Positions 1 to 9,987 of a stretch of 64,000 bases of DNA are shown piece by piece. Location: the NCBI RefSeq assembly GCF_014635845.1, contig NZ_BMDP01000002.1, positions 682,001 through 746,000 on the forward strand, written 5' to 3'. Within the stretch, counting starts at the first letter, position 1. Every line of letters begins with the position of its first letter. The notes beneath the pieces are model-generated. The model saw only the letters and a program-made list of their open reading frames with translations, made no database searches and was not told the DNA's origin. A program made the translations under genes and the position numbers. This DNA comes from Oxalicibacterium solurbis. GTDB taxonomy: Bacteria; Pseudomonadota; Gammaproteobacteria; Burkholderiales; Burkholderiaceae_D.

Positions 1-219
1 GTGGCGATGTTCAAGGATACGCCGGTGCTGTCGGCGATCACCGTCGTCGAACTGATGCTGCAGGCGAAGAACATCGGTTCGCAGAGCTTCCGATACCTGG
101 AACCGATCACGATGGCCGGTATTTTCTTCCTCTGTATCAGTCTCGTCGCGGCGATGCTGGTGCGCCGTCTCGAGCATGCCACGGCGCTGCCGTCCAACCG
201 TGCAAGGAGCACATCATGA
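1..219 (+). CDS. ehuD: Amino-acid (ectoine-type) ABC transporter permease, C-terminal part, cut by the window edge
   Basis: Only the last 72 residues are present; the frame is open from base 1, so the gene begins outside the window. The residues SAITVVELMLQAKNIG, the following YLEPI and a final hydrophobic segment are typical of the C-terminal part of His/Glu-type permeases that form the membrane channel of polar amino-acid importers. The stop codon overlaps the start of the next gene in an ATGA junction, so the two are translationally coupled. The ectoine/hydroxyectoine assignment comes from the EhuA-like neighbour, not from this fragment; another polar amino acid is possible. Confidence 0.55.
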   Translation: MAMFKDTPVLSAITVVELMLQAKNIGSQSFRYLEPITMAGIFFLCISLVAAMLVRRLEHATALPSNRARSTS

Positions 220-1031
220 CAACAACGCCGATGACTACGACAACGGAAGAGAAAGCGGAGCCGATGATTCGCTTTCGCGACGTCAGCAAACGCTATGGTG
301 CGCTGACTGTTCTGGACGGCTTGAATCTGGATATCGCGCGCAACGAGAAGGTCGCGCTGATCGGCCCCAGCGGTTCCGGCAAATCCACGCTGCTGCGTAC
401 CTTGATGCTGCTGGACGATATCGACGGCGGCGTCATCGAAATCGACGGCCGGCCGTTGACGCATATGGCGAGCCGCGACGGTAAACTGGTGCCGGCCGAT
501 GAGCGCTACAAGCGCGAAGGCCGCCGAGGTATCGGCATGGTGTTCCAGAGCTTCAACCTGTTTCCGCACATGACGGCATTGGAGAATGTCGCCGAAGCGC
601 CGAGCAGCGTGCTTGACTTGTCGCGCAAGGAAGCACGTGAACGCGGCACTGAGTTGCTGGAAATGGTTGGCTTGGGCGACAAGCTCGAACATTATCCGTC
701 GCAGCTTTCGGGCGGCCAGCAGCAGCGCGTGGCGATTGCGCGCGCATTGGCGATGCGCCCGCAGATCATGCTGTTCGACGAAGTGACGTCGGCGCTGGAC
801 CCGGAATTGTGCGGCGAGGTACTGAGCGTGATTCGCCGCCTCGGCGACGAACACGATCTGACGATGCTGATGGTGACGCACCAGATGGGTTTCGCCAAGG
901 AGTTTGCCGACCGCATCTGCTTTTTCTCCGAAGGCCGGATTCTGGAACAGGGGTCGCCGGAGCAGGTGTTCGGTGCGCCGCAGCAGGAGCGTACGCAAAG
1001 CTTCCTGCGTGCGGTAATGGAAGCAGGTTGA
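216..1031 (+). CDS. ehuA: Ectoine/hydroxyectoine-type ABC transporter ATP-binding protein
   Basis: This 271-residue protein is the cytoplasmic ATPase of a polar amino-acid or compatible-solute importer. Walker A (GPSGSGKST) is at about residues 50-58, the signature LSGGQ at 164-168, Walker B (IMLFDE) at 184-189 and the switch histidine at 222. The sequence after Walker A (LLRTLMLLDD) and the loop before the Q-loop resemble EhuA of rhizobia more than the GlnQ/HisP norm. The start codon sits in an ATGA overlap with the permease. The first 16 residues before MIRF are extra to the family, so translation could also begin at the internal ATG at 264. The ATPase family is certain; the substrate is inferred. 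Confidence 0.8.
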   Translation: MTTTPMTTTTEEKAEPMIRFRDVSKRYGALTVLDGLNLDIARNEKVALIGPSGSGKSTLLRTLMLLDDIDGGVIEIDGRPLTHMASRDGKLVPADERYKREGRRGIGMVFQSFNLFPHMTALENVAEAPSSVLDLSRKEARERGTELLEMVGLGDKLEHYPSQLSGGQQQRVAIARALAMRPQIMLFDEVTSALDPELCGEVLSVIRRLGDEHDLTMLMVTHQMGFAKEFADRICFFSEGRILEQGSPEQVFGAPQQERTQSFLRAVMEAG

Positions 1032-1060
1032 GCGTGACGAATATTCGAAAATATTCACGC
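1032..1060. terminator. Imperfect hairpin just after ehuA
   Basis: GCGTG at 1032-1036 can pair with CACGC at 1056-1060, and AATATT at 1040-1045 with AATATT at 1050-1055 around a CGAA loop, with a three-base bulge on the left arm. A T-rich stretch (GTTTTT) follows only about 13 bases later, so it is at best a weak terminator. It lies between the tail-to-tail genes ehuA and the DUF2520 gene. Confidence 0.3.
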
Positions 1061-1102
1061 ATAGCGCGAAGCCGTTTTTAATGATGACTAACTAAACGAT
1101 GA

Positions 1103-1948
1103 CTAACGGCGATTGCCGCGTGCACGTTTCGCCAGTCGATGCGTCAGCCGTCCCAGGCGGCGATACAGGTCTCCCTGCAATGCATCGCTTTCCTTGATGG
1201 CATGGTACTGACGGATCACCGTTCCGGCATCGCTGCGTGCGATCGGCCCGGTCAATGCCTTTTCCGCTCCATCCTGCAACACGTTATCCGCCGTTTCGCG
1301 CACCAGCGCCGACATCATCTGCAGCGCGACGTCCGGCGCGATGCCAGCCTTGCCGTAGACCTGCACGGCGGTATCGAGCAGCGTGACCAGATAGTTGGAG
1401 GCGAAGACGGCACCGGCGTGATACAGCACCTTGTGTTCGCTTGCGATGGTGACGAAGTGCGCGCCAATACCGGCGAACAGCGGTTCCAGCGCAGCGATCG
1501 CTGATGGATCGCCTTCGACACCGCACCAGGTGCCGTCGAATTGCGCGACGACTTTTTCCGGCAGTGCAAAGCTGCGTACCGGATGCACGCTGGCGATGGC
1601 GGCGCTGCGTTGCTGCAATGGCGCAAGTACGGATGCCGGTAATGCGCCGCTGCAATGAAATGCGATCGTTCCGTCGAACGGAACCGCAGTTGCCGCCAAT
1701 GCGGCAGCCAGCGAGGGAATCTGGTCATCGCCGCTACCGACCAGTGTCAGATCGGCGCGTCGCAATGTAGACAGTGTTGCGGGCGTGCCGCCGCCGATGA
1801 AGGCGATGGCAGTTGCGGTGCTTTGCGGCGTGCGGTTGACGATGTCCTGCAGCTGCACGATGCCCACCGCATGCCATAACCGCGCCAGCACACGGCCGAC
1901 CTTGCCGCAGCCGACGATGTTCAGGGTAGGGCGCATGGCGGATGGCAT
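1103..1948 (-). CDS. Rossmann-like / DUF2520 domain oxidoreductase-like protein
   Basis: The protein has an N-terminal NAD(P)-binding Rossmann fold with GCGKVG at residues 13-18, a middle part running to the conserved FHCSGALPASVL, and a C-terminal helical DUF2520 domain (from about SEHKVLYHAGAVFASN). Such proteins are related to 6-phosphogluconate and ketopantoate reductases, but no substrate is established. I chose the ATG at 1948, 19 bases after the stop of the upstream ABC-F gene; another ATG lies four codons further in. The open frame continues upstream into the ABC-F gene, and that extension is not family sequence. It is probably co-transcribed with the ABC-F gene. Confidence 0.8.
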   Translation of the reverse strand: MPSAMRPTLNIVGCGKVGRVLARLWHAVGIVQLQDIVNRTPQSTATAIAFIGGGTPATLSTLRRADLTLVGSGDDQIPSLAAALAATAVPFDGTIAFHCSGALPASVLAPLQQRSAAIASVHPVRSFALPEKVVAQFDGTWCGVEGDPSAIAALEPLFAGIGAHFVTIASEHKVLYHAGAVFASNYLVTLLDTAVQVYGKAGIAPDVALQMMSALVRETADNVLQDGAEKALTGPIARSDAGTVIRQYHAIKESDALQGDLYRRLGRLTHRLAKRARGNRR

Positions 1949-1967
1949 GGAGATTGATCCCGTGCGT

Positions 1968-3932
1968 TCAGCGAATGGCTTCCAGTGCTTCCTGCTGTTC
2001 CAGCCATTCGGCTTCCAGCTGGTCGAGATCACGCGTGCAATAAGCCTGGTCCGCCAGCAACTGCTTCAGCTCTTCCTTGTTGGCGGCGTCGTAGATGGCG
2101 CTGTCGGCCAGGCGAGCATCGATGTCCGACTTCTTTGTCTGGCATTTGGCCATTTGTTCTTCCAGGCGCTTGATGCGGGTTTCGATCGGCTTTTTCAGCA
2201 CGGACAGGCGCTGGCGTTCCTCGGCTTCCTGCTTGCGCTGTTCGCGGCGATCCGGTGCCGGCACGGCAGTTTGTGTTGTCGGCGCCTTTGTCGGAAGCGG
2301 CGCGCTTTCTTCCTGCTTGCCTGCCAGCCGTGTCTTGAACAGCCAGTCGCGATAATCATCCAGATCGCCGTCGAAAGGCTGCAGCCTGCCATCGGCGACG
2401 ATGATGAACTGGTCGGTCGTCGCACGCAGCAGATGGCGATCGTGCGACACCAGCAGCAGCGTGCCTTCGAATTGTGCGAGCGCCATCGTCAGCGCCTCGC
2501 GCGTTTCCAGATCCAGATGGTTGGTCGGTTCGTCCAGCAGCAGCAGGTTGGGGCGTTGCCAGACGATCAGTGCCAGCGCCAGGCGTGCCTTTTCGCCGCC
2601 GGAGAACGGCGCGATTTTGCTGGTCACCATGTCGCCGTTGAAATTGAAACTACCGAGGAAATTGCGCAGTTCCTGTTCGCGCGTGTCCGGCGCGATGTGC
2701 ATCAGATGCCACAGCGGCGATTCGTCGTGGCGCAGCATTTCGACCTGGTGCTGCGCGAAATAGCCGATCGACAATCCCTTGCCAGTGCGTGCCGTGCCGT
2801 GCAGCGGTGCCAGATCGCCGGCGATGGTTTTGATCAGCGTCGATTTGCCGGCACCGTTGACGCCGAGCAGGCCGATGCGCTGGCCAGTCTGCAGCGAGAA
2901 GTCGATGCCGGAAACGATGGTCTTCTCGACAGCCGATGTGCCTTCGCCGCTACGATAGCCGGCGGCGACGCCTTCCATCACCAGCAGCGGATTCGGCGCA
3001 TTGGCCGGTTCGCGGAATTCGAACGAGAACTCGGCGGCGGCGCGCAGCGGCGCCAGTTCTTCCATCTTCGCCAGCGCCTTCATGCGGCTTTGCGCCTGGC
3101 GCGCCTTGGTGGCCTTGGCCTTGAAACGGGTGATGAAGGATTCCAGATGCGCGCGGGCGCGCGCCTGCTTTTCGATCGCGCTCTGCGCCAGGATCAGTTG
3201 CGCGGCGCGCTGGCGCTCGAAGGCAGAGTAGTTGCCGGAATAGCGCTTGAGCTTGCGTTCGTCGATGTGCACGATGACGTTGACGATGCCGTCGAGGAAA
3301 TCGCGATCGTGCGAAATCACGAGCAGCGTGCCTTCATAACGCTTGAGCCAGTCTTCCAGCCACAGGATGGCGTCGAGATCGAGGTGGTTGGTCGGTTCAT
3401 CGAGCAGTAGCAGATCGGACGGACACATCAGCGCCTGCGCCAGATTCAGCCGCATGCGCCAGCCGCCGGAGAAGCTGGCAACCGGCTGTTCCATCTGCGC
3501 CAGCGTGAAGCCGAGGCCGAGCAGCAATTGCTCGGCGCGCGAACGCACCGTGTAGGCGTCGGCATCGGCCAGCGCGCTGTGCAGTTCGGCGATGCGCGTG
3601 CCGTTGTCGGCGCTTTCCGGCTGGCTTTCCAGCTGCGCGAGCTGGCGTTGCAAGGCGCGCAGCGTGGTATCGCCGTCGATCGCGTATTCGATGGCGGGTG
3701 TATCCAGCGCCGGCGTTTCCTGCGCGACGTGGGAAACGCGCCATTTGGCGGGGAAATCGACGCTGCCCTGGTCGGCATGCAGTTCGCCGCGCAGCACGCC
3801 AAACAGGCTGGACTTGCCGGCGCCGTTGGCACCGATCAGGCCGATGCGGTCGCCGGGATTCAACGTCAGGTCGGCACCATCGAGCAGCGGCTTGATGCCG
3901 CGTGCGAGTGAAACATTCTGGAAACGGATCAT
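1968..3932 (-). CDS. yheS: ABC-F family ATPase, YheS-like
   Basis: This 654-residue soluble twin ABC protein has no membrane domain. The first cassette has Walker A GANGAGKSS at 34-42, signature FSGGWRMR at 154-161 and Walker B LLLLDEP at 174-180; the second has GVNGAGKST at 357-365, FSGGEKAR at 443-450 and LLLLDEP at 463-469. The interdomain linker (about 240-300) is rich in Arg, Lys and Ala, and a charged coiled-coil tail follows from about 565. ABC-F proteins bind the ribosomal E site and relieve stalled translation. Length, the opening MIRFQNVSLARG and the coiled-coil tail fit YheS better than Uup or EttA. The exact cellular role of YheS is not well settled. Confidence 0.85.
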   Translation of the reverse strand: MIRFQNVSLARGIKPLLDGADLTLNPGDRIGLIGANGAGKSSLFGVLRGELHADQGSVDFPAKWRVSHVAQETPALDTPAIEYAIDGDTTLRALQRQLAQLESQPESADNGTRIAELHSALADADAYTVRSRAEQLLLGLGFTLAQMEQPVASFSGGWRMRLNLAQALMCPSDLLLLDEPTNHLDLDAILWLEDWLKRYEGTLLVISHDRDFLDGIVNVIVHIDERKLKRYSGNYSAFERQRAAQLILAQSAIEKQARARAHLESFITRFKAKATKARQAQSRMKALAKMEELAPLRAAAEFSFEFREPANAPNPLLVMEGVAAGYRSGEGTSAVEKTIVSGIDFSLQTGQRIGLLGVNGAGKSTLIKTIAGDLAPLHGTARTGKGLSIGYFAQHQVEMLRHDESPLWHLMHIAPDTREQELRNFLGSFNFNGDMVTSKIAPFSGGEKARLALALIVWQRPNLLLLDEPTNHLDLETREALTMALAQFEGTLLLVSHDRHLLRATTDQFIIVADGRLQPFDGDLDDYRDWLFKTRLAGKQEESAPLPTKAPTTQTAVPAPDRREQRKQEAEERQRLSVLKKPIETRIKRLEEQMAKCQTKKSDIDARLADSAIYDAANKEELKQLLADQAYCTRDLDQLEAEWLEQQEALEAIR

Positions 3933-3960
3933 TGCTTGTTACTTGAATTCATTACTGCCA

Positions 3961-4854
3961 TTACTTCAGCTGGTCGGCGGACAGCAGGAACACCATGTCA
4001 TCGCCGGCGCTGGTCGTCAGCCAGGTGAGATCGCGGTCGGCGAAAGCCGCTTCCGCGTACGGACGCTCGTTGCCGATCTCGACGATCAGCAGGCCTTTGG
4101 ACGTCAATCGCTTGGCCGCGCCTTCGACGATCTTGCGCACCAGATCCATGCCGTCTTCGCCACCGGCCAGCGCGATCTGCGGTTCGCGCAGGTATTCGGG
4201 CGGCAGCTTGTCCATCGAGCCGGCGTTGACGTAAGGCGGATTGGTGACGATCAGGTCGTACTTGTTTTCCGGCACGTTGTCGTAGAGGTCGGACTGGATC
4301 AGCGTGATGCGATCGCTCAGGCCGTAATCGTCGACGTTGCGCTGCGCGACGGCCAGCGCATCGGCCGAGATATCGACCGCATCGATCTGCGCATTCGGGA
4401 AAGCATCGGCCAGCATGATCGGCAGGCAACCGGAGCCGGTGCACAGTTCGAGGATGTTGGTGATCTTGTCCGAATTGCCGACCCAGGGCGAAAACTGTTC
4501 CGGGATCAGTTCGGCGATGAAGGAGCGCGGCACGATCACGCGCTCGTCGACGTAGAAGCGATAGCCGCCGAGCCAGCCTTCATTGGTGATGTAGGCAGCC
4601 GGTACGCGCTGGGTGGCGCGGCGATCGATGACGTCGAGCACGCTTGAGACTTCTTCCTGCAGAAGGTGAGCATCGAGGAAGGGATCGAGCTTGTCCAGCG
4701 GCAGTTTCAGCGTATGCAGGATCAGGTAGGCGGCTTCGTCCAGCGCGTTCGATGTGCCGTGGCCGAAGAACAGCTGTTCGGTATTGAAACGGGTGACGGC
4801 GTAGCGCAATAGATCGCGGATGGTCGAAAAGGCGGCAGGTGTCGTTGTCGGCAT
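3961..4854 (-). CDS. prmB: Ribosomal protein L3 N5-glutamine methyltransferase
   Basis: PrmB methylates a glutamine side chain of ribosomal protein uL3 using S-adenosylmethionine. The SAM-binding motif I (ELCTGSGCL) is at about residues 136-144 and the NPPY motif, which holds the target amide, is at 205-208. The N-terminal helical domain (DLLRYAVTRF) is typical of the HemK/PrmB group, and the ending lacks the PrmC-specific pattern. The chosen ATG at 4854 gives 297 residues; an upstream in-frame ATG at 4887 lies inside a perfect palindrome and is less likely. A 133-bp interval with that palindrome separates it from dapE. Confidence 0.88.
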   Translation of the reverse strand: MPTTTPAAFSTIRDLLRYAVTRFNTEQLFFGHGTSNALDEAAYLILHTLKLPLDKLDPFLDAHLLQEEVSSVLDVIDRRATQRVPAAYITNEGWLGGYRFYVDERVIVPRSFIAELIPEQFSPWVGNSDKITNILELCTGSGCLPIMLADAFPNAQIDAVDISADALAVAQRNVDDYGLSDRITLIQSDLYDNVPENKYDLIVTNPPYVNAGSMDKLPPEYLREPQIALAGGEDGMDLVRKIVEGAAKRLTSKGLLIVEIGNERPYAEAAFADRDLTWLTTSAGDDMVFLLSADQLK

Positions 4855-4871
4855 GATGCGATAGGGAATGG

Positions 4872-4893
4872 CGGACGATGCATGCATCGTCCG
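4872..4893. repeat. Perfect 22-bp palindrome
   Basis: CGGACGATGCA at 4872-4882 is followed at once by its exact reverse complement (4883-4893), with no spacer. It lies in the 133-bp interval between dapE and prmB, 12 bases downstream of a REP-like hairpin in the direction of minus-strand transcription. A spacerless dyad suits a dimeric DNA-binding protein or a cruciform better than an RNA hairpin. Confidence 0.7.
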
Positions 4894-4904
4894 GATAGTG
4901 GTTG

Positions 4905-4922
4905 TTCCCGCCAGCGCGGGAA
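4905..4922. repeat. REP-like short hairpin
   Basis: TTCCCGC (4905-4911) and GCGGGAA (4916-4922) form a 7-bp stem around the loop CAGC. This arrangement resembles short dispersed intergenic palindromes common in proteobacteria. I saw no second copy in the window. It lies 65 bases downstream of the dapE stop and could cap the 3' end of the dap transcript. Confidence 0.45.
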
Positions 4923-4987
4923 ATCATCGTGCTGCCGACGCGCTGCCGGCAGCCTTGCGTTATTGCTTCTGCGCTATTTCTTTTCCG

Positions 4988-7613
<2,626 letters not shown>

Positions 7614-7692
7614 GGCTGTCTGTCCCGTTCAGGTTGGTGGATGAAGATGCGCGATGCCGCATTCGCTCATGCGAGGCGGCATCGGGTCAATC

Positions 7693-8517
7693 TTAGTCGC
7701 GCAGCAGTTCGTTGATCGCGGTTTTCGAACGCGTCTGTGCATCGACCTTCTTGACGATCACGGCGCAGTACAGGCTGTACTTGCCGTCGGCCGACGGCAG
7801 GTTGCCGGAGACGACGACCGAGCCGGCCGGGATGCGACCGTAGCTGACTTCGCCGGTGGCGCGATCATAGATCTTGGTCGATTTGCCGATGTACACGCCC
7901 ATCGAGATGACCGAGTTTTCCTCGACGATCACGCCTTCGACGATCTCGGAACGTGCGCCGATGAAGCAGTTGTCTTCGATGATGGTCGGATTGGCCTGCA
8001 TCGGTTCCAGCACGCCGCCGATACCGACGCCGCCGGACAGGTGGACGTTCTTGCCGATCTGCGCGCAGGAGCCGACGGTGGCCCAGGTATCGACCATCGT
8101 GCCTTCATCGACGTAGGCGCCGATGTTGACGTACGACGGCATCATCACGACGTTCTTGCCGATGAAGCTGCCGTGGCGTGCGATCGCCGGTGGTACCACG
8201 CGGAAACCGCCGGCCGCGAAATCGGCTTCGCTGTAATTCGCGAACTTGCTCGGCACCTTGTCGTAGAACTGCGTGCTGCCGCCGGCCGGCATCACGACGT
8301 TGTCTTCCAGACGGAAGGACAGCAGCACGGCTTTCTTGACCCACTGGTTGACGATCCATTCGCCGTTGGATTTCTGCGCGACGCGTAGCGTGCCCTTGTT
8401 CAGTTGATCGATGACTTGCGCGACGGCATTGCGCACGTCGGCCGGCGCGGTCTTCGGCGAAAAATCGGCGCGGTTTTCCCAGGCCTGATCGATGAATTGT
8501 TCGAGTTGTTGGGTCAT
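7693..8517 (-). CDS. dapD: 2,3,4,5-tetrahydropyridine-2,6-dicarboxylate N-succinyltransferase
   Basis: DapD transfers succinyl from succinyl-CoA to tetrahydrodipicolinate, the entry to the succinylase branch of DAP synthesis. The 274-residue protein has an N-terminal helical domain ([14 protein letters not shown]) and a left-handed beta-helix made of hexapeptide repeats over about residues 100-230 (for example [20 protein letters not shown] and the later [18 protein letters not shown]). Length and motifs match the proteobacterial family throughout. It lies 52 bases downstream of dapC and 79 bases upstream of pilU on the same strand. Confidence 0.95.
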   Translation of the reverse strand: MTQQLEQFIDQAWENRADFSPKTAPADVRNAVAQVIDQLNKGTLRVAQKSNGEWIVNQWVKKAVLLSFRLEDNVVMPAGGSTQFYDKVPSKFANYSEADFAAGGFRVVPPAIARHGSFIGKNVVMMPSYVNIGAYVDEGTMVDTWATVGSCAQIGKNVHLSGGVGIGGVLEPMQANPTIIEDNCFIGARSEIVEGVIVEENSVISMGVYIGKSTKIYDRATGEVSYGRIPAGSVVVSGNLPSADGKYSLYCAVIVKKVDAQTRSKTAINELLRD

Positions 8518-8569
8518 GTCTTTGCTTTGCTATTGAAGGATGAATCGAAAATGAATACGGAAAACGGGA

Positions 8570-9775
8570 TCAAGAAGCCAGTGTCTTGCAGAAGGCGACG
8601 ATGCGTTGCGCCGCTTCCAGGCATTCGTCGACCTCGGCGACCAGTGCCATGCGCACGCGGTTTTCGCCCGGATTGACGCCGTGCGCCTCGCGGCCCAGAT
8701 AGCTGCCCGGCAGAACCGTCACATTATATTCGGCGTACAGGCGCTTCGCGAACTCGACGTCGCTGATGGGGGCCAGCTTGTCGACCCTGGCCCACAGGTA
8801 GAAGCCGGCGTCCGGCAATGCGACATCGACGACTTCCTGCAGCATCGGCGTAACTTGCTTGAATTTGGCGATGTATTTCTGGCGGTTTTCCTGCACGTGC
8901 TGCTCGTCGTCCCATGCGGCGATCGATGCGCTCTGCACCGACGGGCTCATCGCGCTGCCGTGATAGGTGCGGTACAGCAGGAATTTCTTCAGGATATCGG
9001 CATCGCCGGCAACGAAGCCCGAGCGCATGCCGGGCACATTGGAACGCTTGGACAGGCTTGAGAAGCCGATCAGGCGTGGATAGCCGGTACGCCCCAGCTT
9101 GTGCGCCGCTTCCATGGCACCCAGCGGTGCTTCGTCCTTGAAGTAGATTTCGGAATAGCACTCGTCGGCTGCGATCACGAAGCCGTAGCGGTCGGACAGC
9201 TCGAACAGTTCCTTCCAGTCGTTCAGCGTCAGCACCGCGCCGGCCGGATTGCCCGGCGAGCAGATATAGACCAGTTGCACGCGTTTCCAGATTTCCGGCG
9301 TAACGACGCTGAAATCCGGTGCGAAATTGCGCGCCGGGTTGCAGTTGACGTAGTAAGGCTGCGCGCCGGCCAGAAAGGTCGCGCCTTCATAAATCTGGTA
9401 CAGCGGATTCGGGCACATCACCAGCGCATCGGCATGCGGATCGATGACGGTCTGCGCCAGTGCGAATAGCGCTTCGCGCGAGCCGTTGACCGGCAGCACT
9501 TGTGTGGCCGGATCCAGTTTCGGCAGGCCGTAGCGGCGTTCCAGCCAGCCGGCGATGGTCGCGCGCAATGCGTCGGTGCCGGCCGTGGTCGGGTAGGCGG
9601 CGAGGCCGTCGAGATTGTCGGCCAGTGCCTTCTGGATGAAGGCCGGTGTCGGATGCTTGGGTTCGCCGATACCGAGGCTGATGGCGCGATAGGCCGGATT
9701 CGGCGTGACGCCGGCGAACAGTTGCTTCAGCTTTTCGAACGGGTAGGGTTGCAGCTGGTTCAGGAGAGGATTCAC
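8570..9775 (-). CDS. dapC: Succinyldiaminopimelate transaminase
   Basis: DapC is a pyridoxal-phosphate aminotransferase that makes N-succinyl-LL-DAP from the keto precursor with glutamate as donor. The PLP-binding lysine is in GFSSLSKRSNVPGMRSGF; the cofactor aspartate is in the SPGNPAG/YGFVIAADECYSE region. I chose the GTG at 9775 (VNPLLNQLQPYPFEKL, where the family begins) over an in-frame TTG at 9817, because a TATAAT box at 9827-9832 would put the TTG almost at the transcription start. First gene of the dapC-dapD-pilU-yffB-dapE cluster, divergent from smc. Confidence 0.92.
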   Translation of the reverse strand: MNPLLNQLQPYPFEKLKQLFAGVTPNPAYRAISLGIGEPKHPTPAFIQKALADNLDGLAAYPTTAGTDALRATIAGWLERRYGLPKLDPATQVLPVNGSREALFALAQTVIDPHADALVMCPNPLYQIYEGATFLAGAQPYYVNCNPARNFAPDFSVVTPEIWKRVQLVYICSPGNPAGAVLTLNDWKELFELSDRYGFVIAADECYSEIYFKDEAPLGAMEAAHKLGRTGYPRLIGFSSLSKRSNVPGMRSGFVAGDADILKKFLLYRTYHGSAMSPSVQSASIAAWDDEQHVQENRQKYIAKFKQVTPMLQEVVDVALPDAGFYLWARVDKLAPISDVEFAKRLYAEYNVTVLPGSYLGREAHGVNPGENRVRMALVAEVDECLEAAQRIVAFCKTLAS

Positions 9776-9826
9776 GGCTGGGAAATCGGAAGAGGCGCGA
9801 GAAAATGCGCGGTTCAAAATGGCAAC

Positions 9827-9832
9827 ATTATA
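9827..9832 (-). promoter_or_regulatory. -10 box of the dap cluster promoter
   Basis: A perfect TATAAT lies on the minus strand 52 bases upstream of the dapC GTG. No good -35 box is visible at 16-18 bases; CTGACA at 9845-9850 is only 12 bases away, which is too close. It would give a leader of about 45 bases before dapC. Confidence 0.45.
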
Positions 9833-9883
9833 CCGTCCTGCCGCTGTCAGGCCGTTCGACGGCTTGCGGCCGGTTTCAAATGC

Positions 9884-9911
9884 TTGGCATCGTTGTCTGC
9901 AATGCTATGAT
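9884..9911 (+). promoter_or_regulatory. Sigma-70-type promoter for smc
   Basis: TTGGCA at 9884-9889 and TATGAT at 9906-9911 are separated by 16 bases and point to smc, whose GTG is at 9988. The dapC promoter lies back to back with it in the same 212-bp interval. Confidence 0.5.
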
Positions 9912-9987
9912 TAGTCCCTTTTGCAGGGCTGTGGCGCTGCGCCAGATCAGCTGAATTTGTTGCATATCCTAGGGAACGGTCGATAAC

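Noticed and set aside
1785-3410. 541-codon plus-strand open frame
   Set aside because: It lies antisense to the well-supported ABC-F gene and has the Arg/Gln/Phe-rich composition typical of the complement of a high-GC gene; no family motif.
9776-9817. TTG start for dapC
   Set aside because: It would lie about three bases from the start of transcription predicted by the TATAAT box; the family begins at the GTG at 9775.
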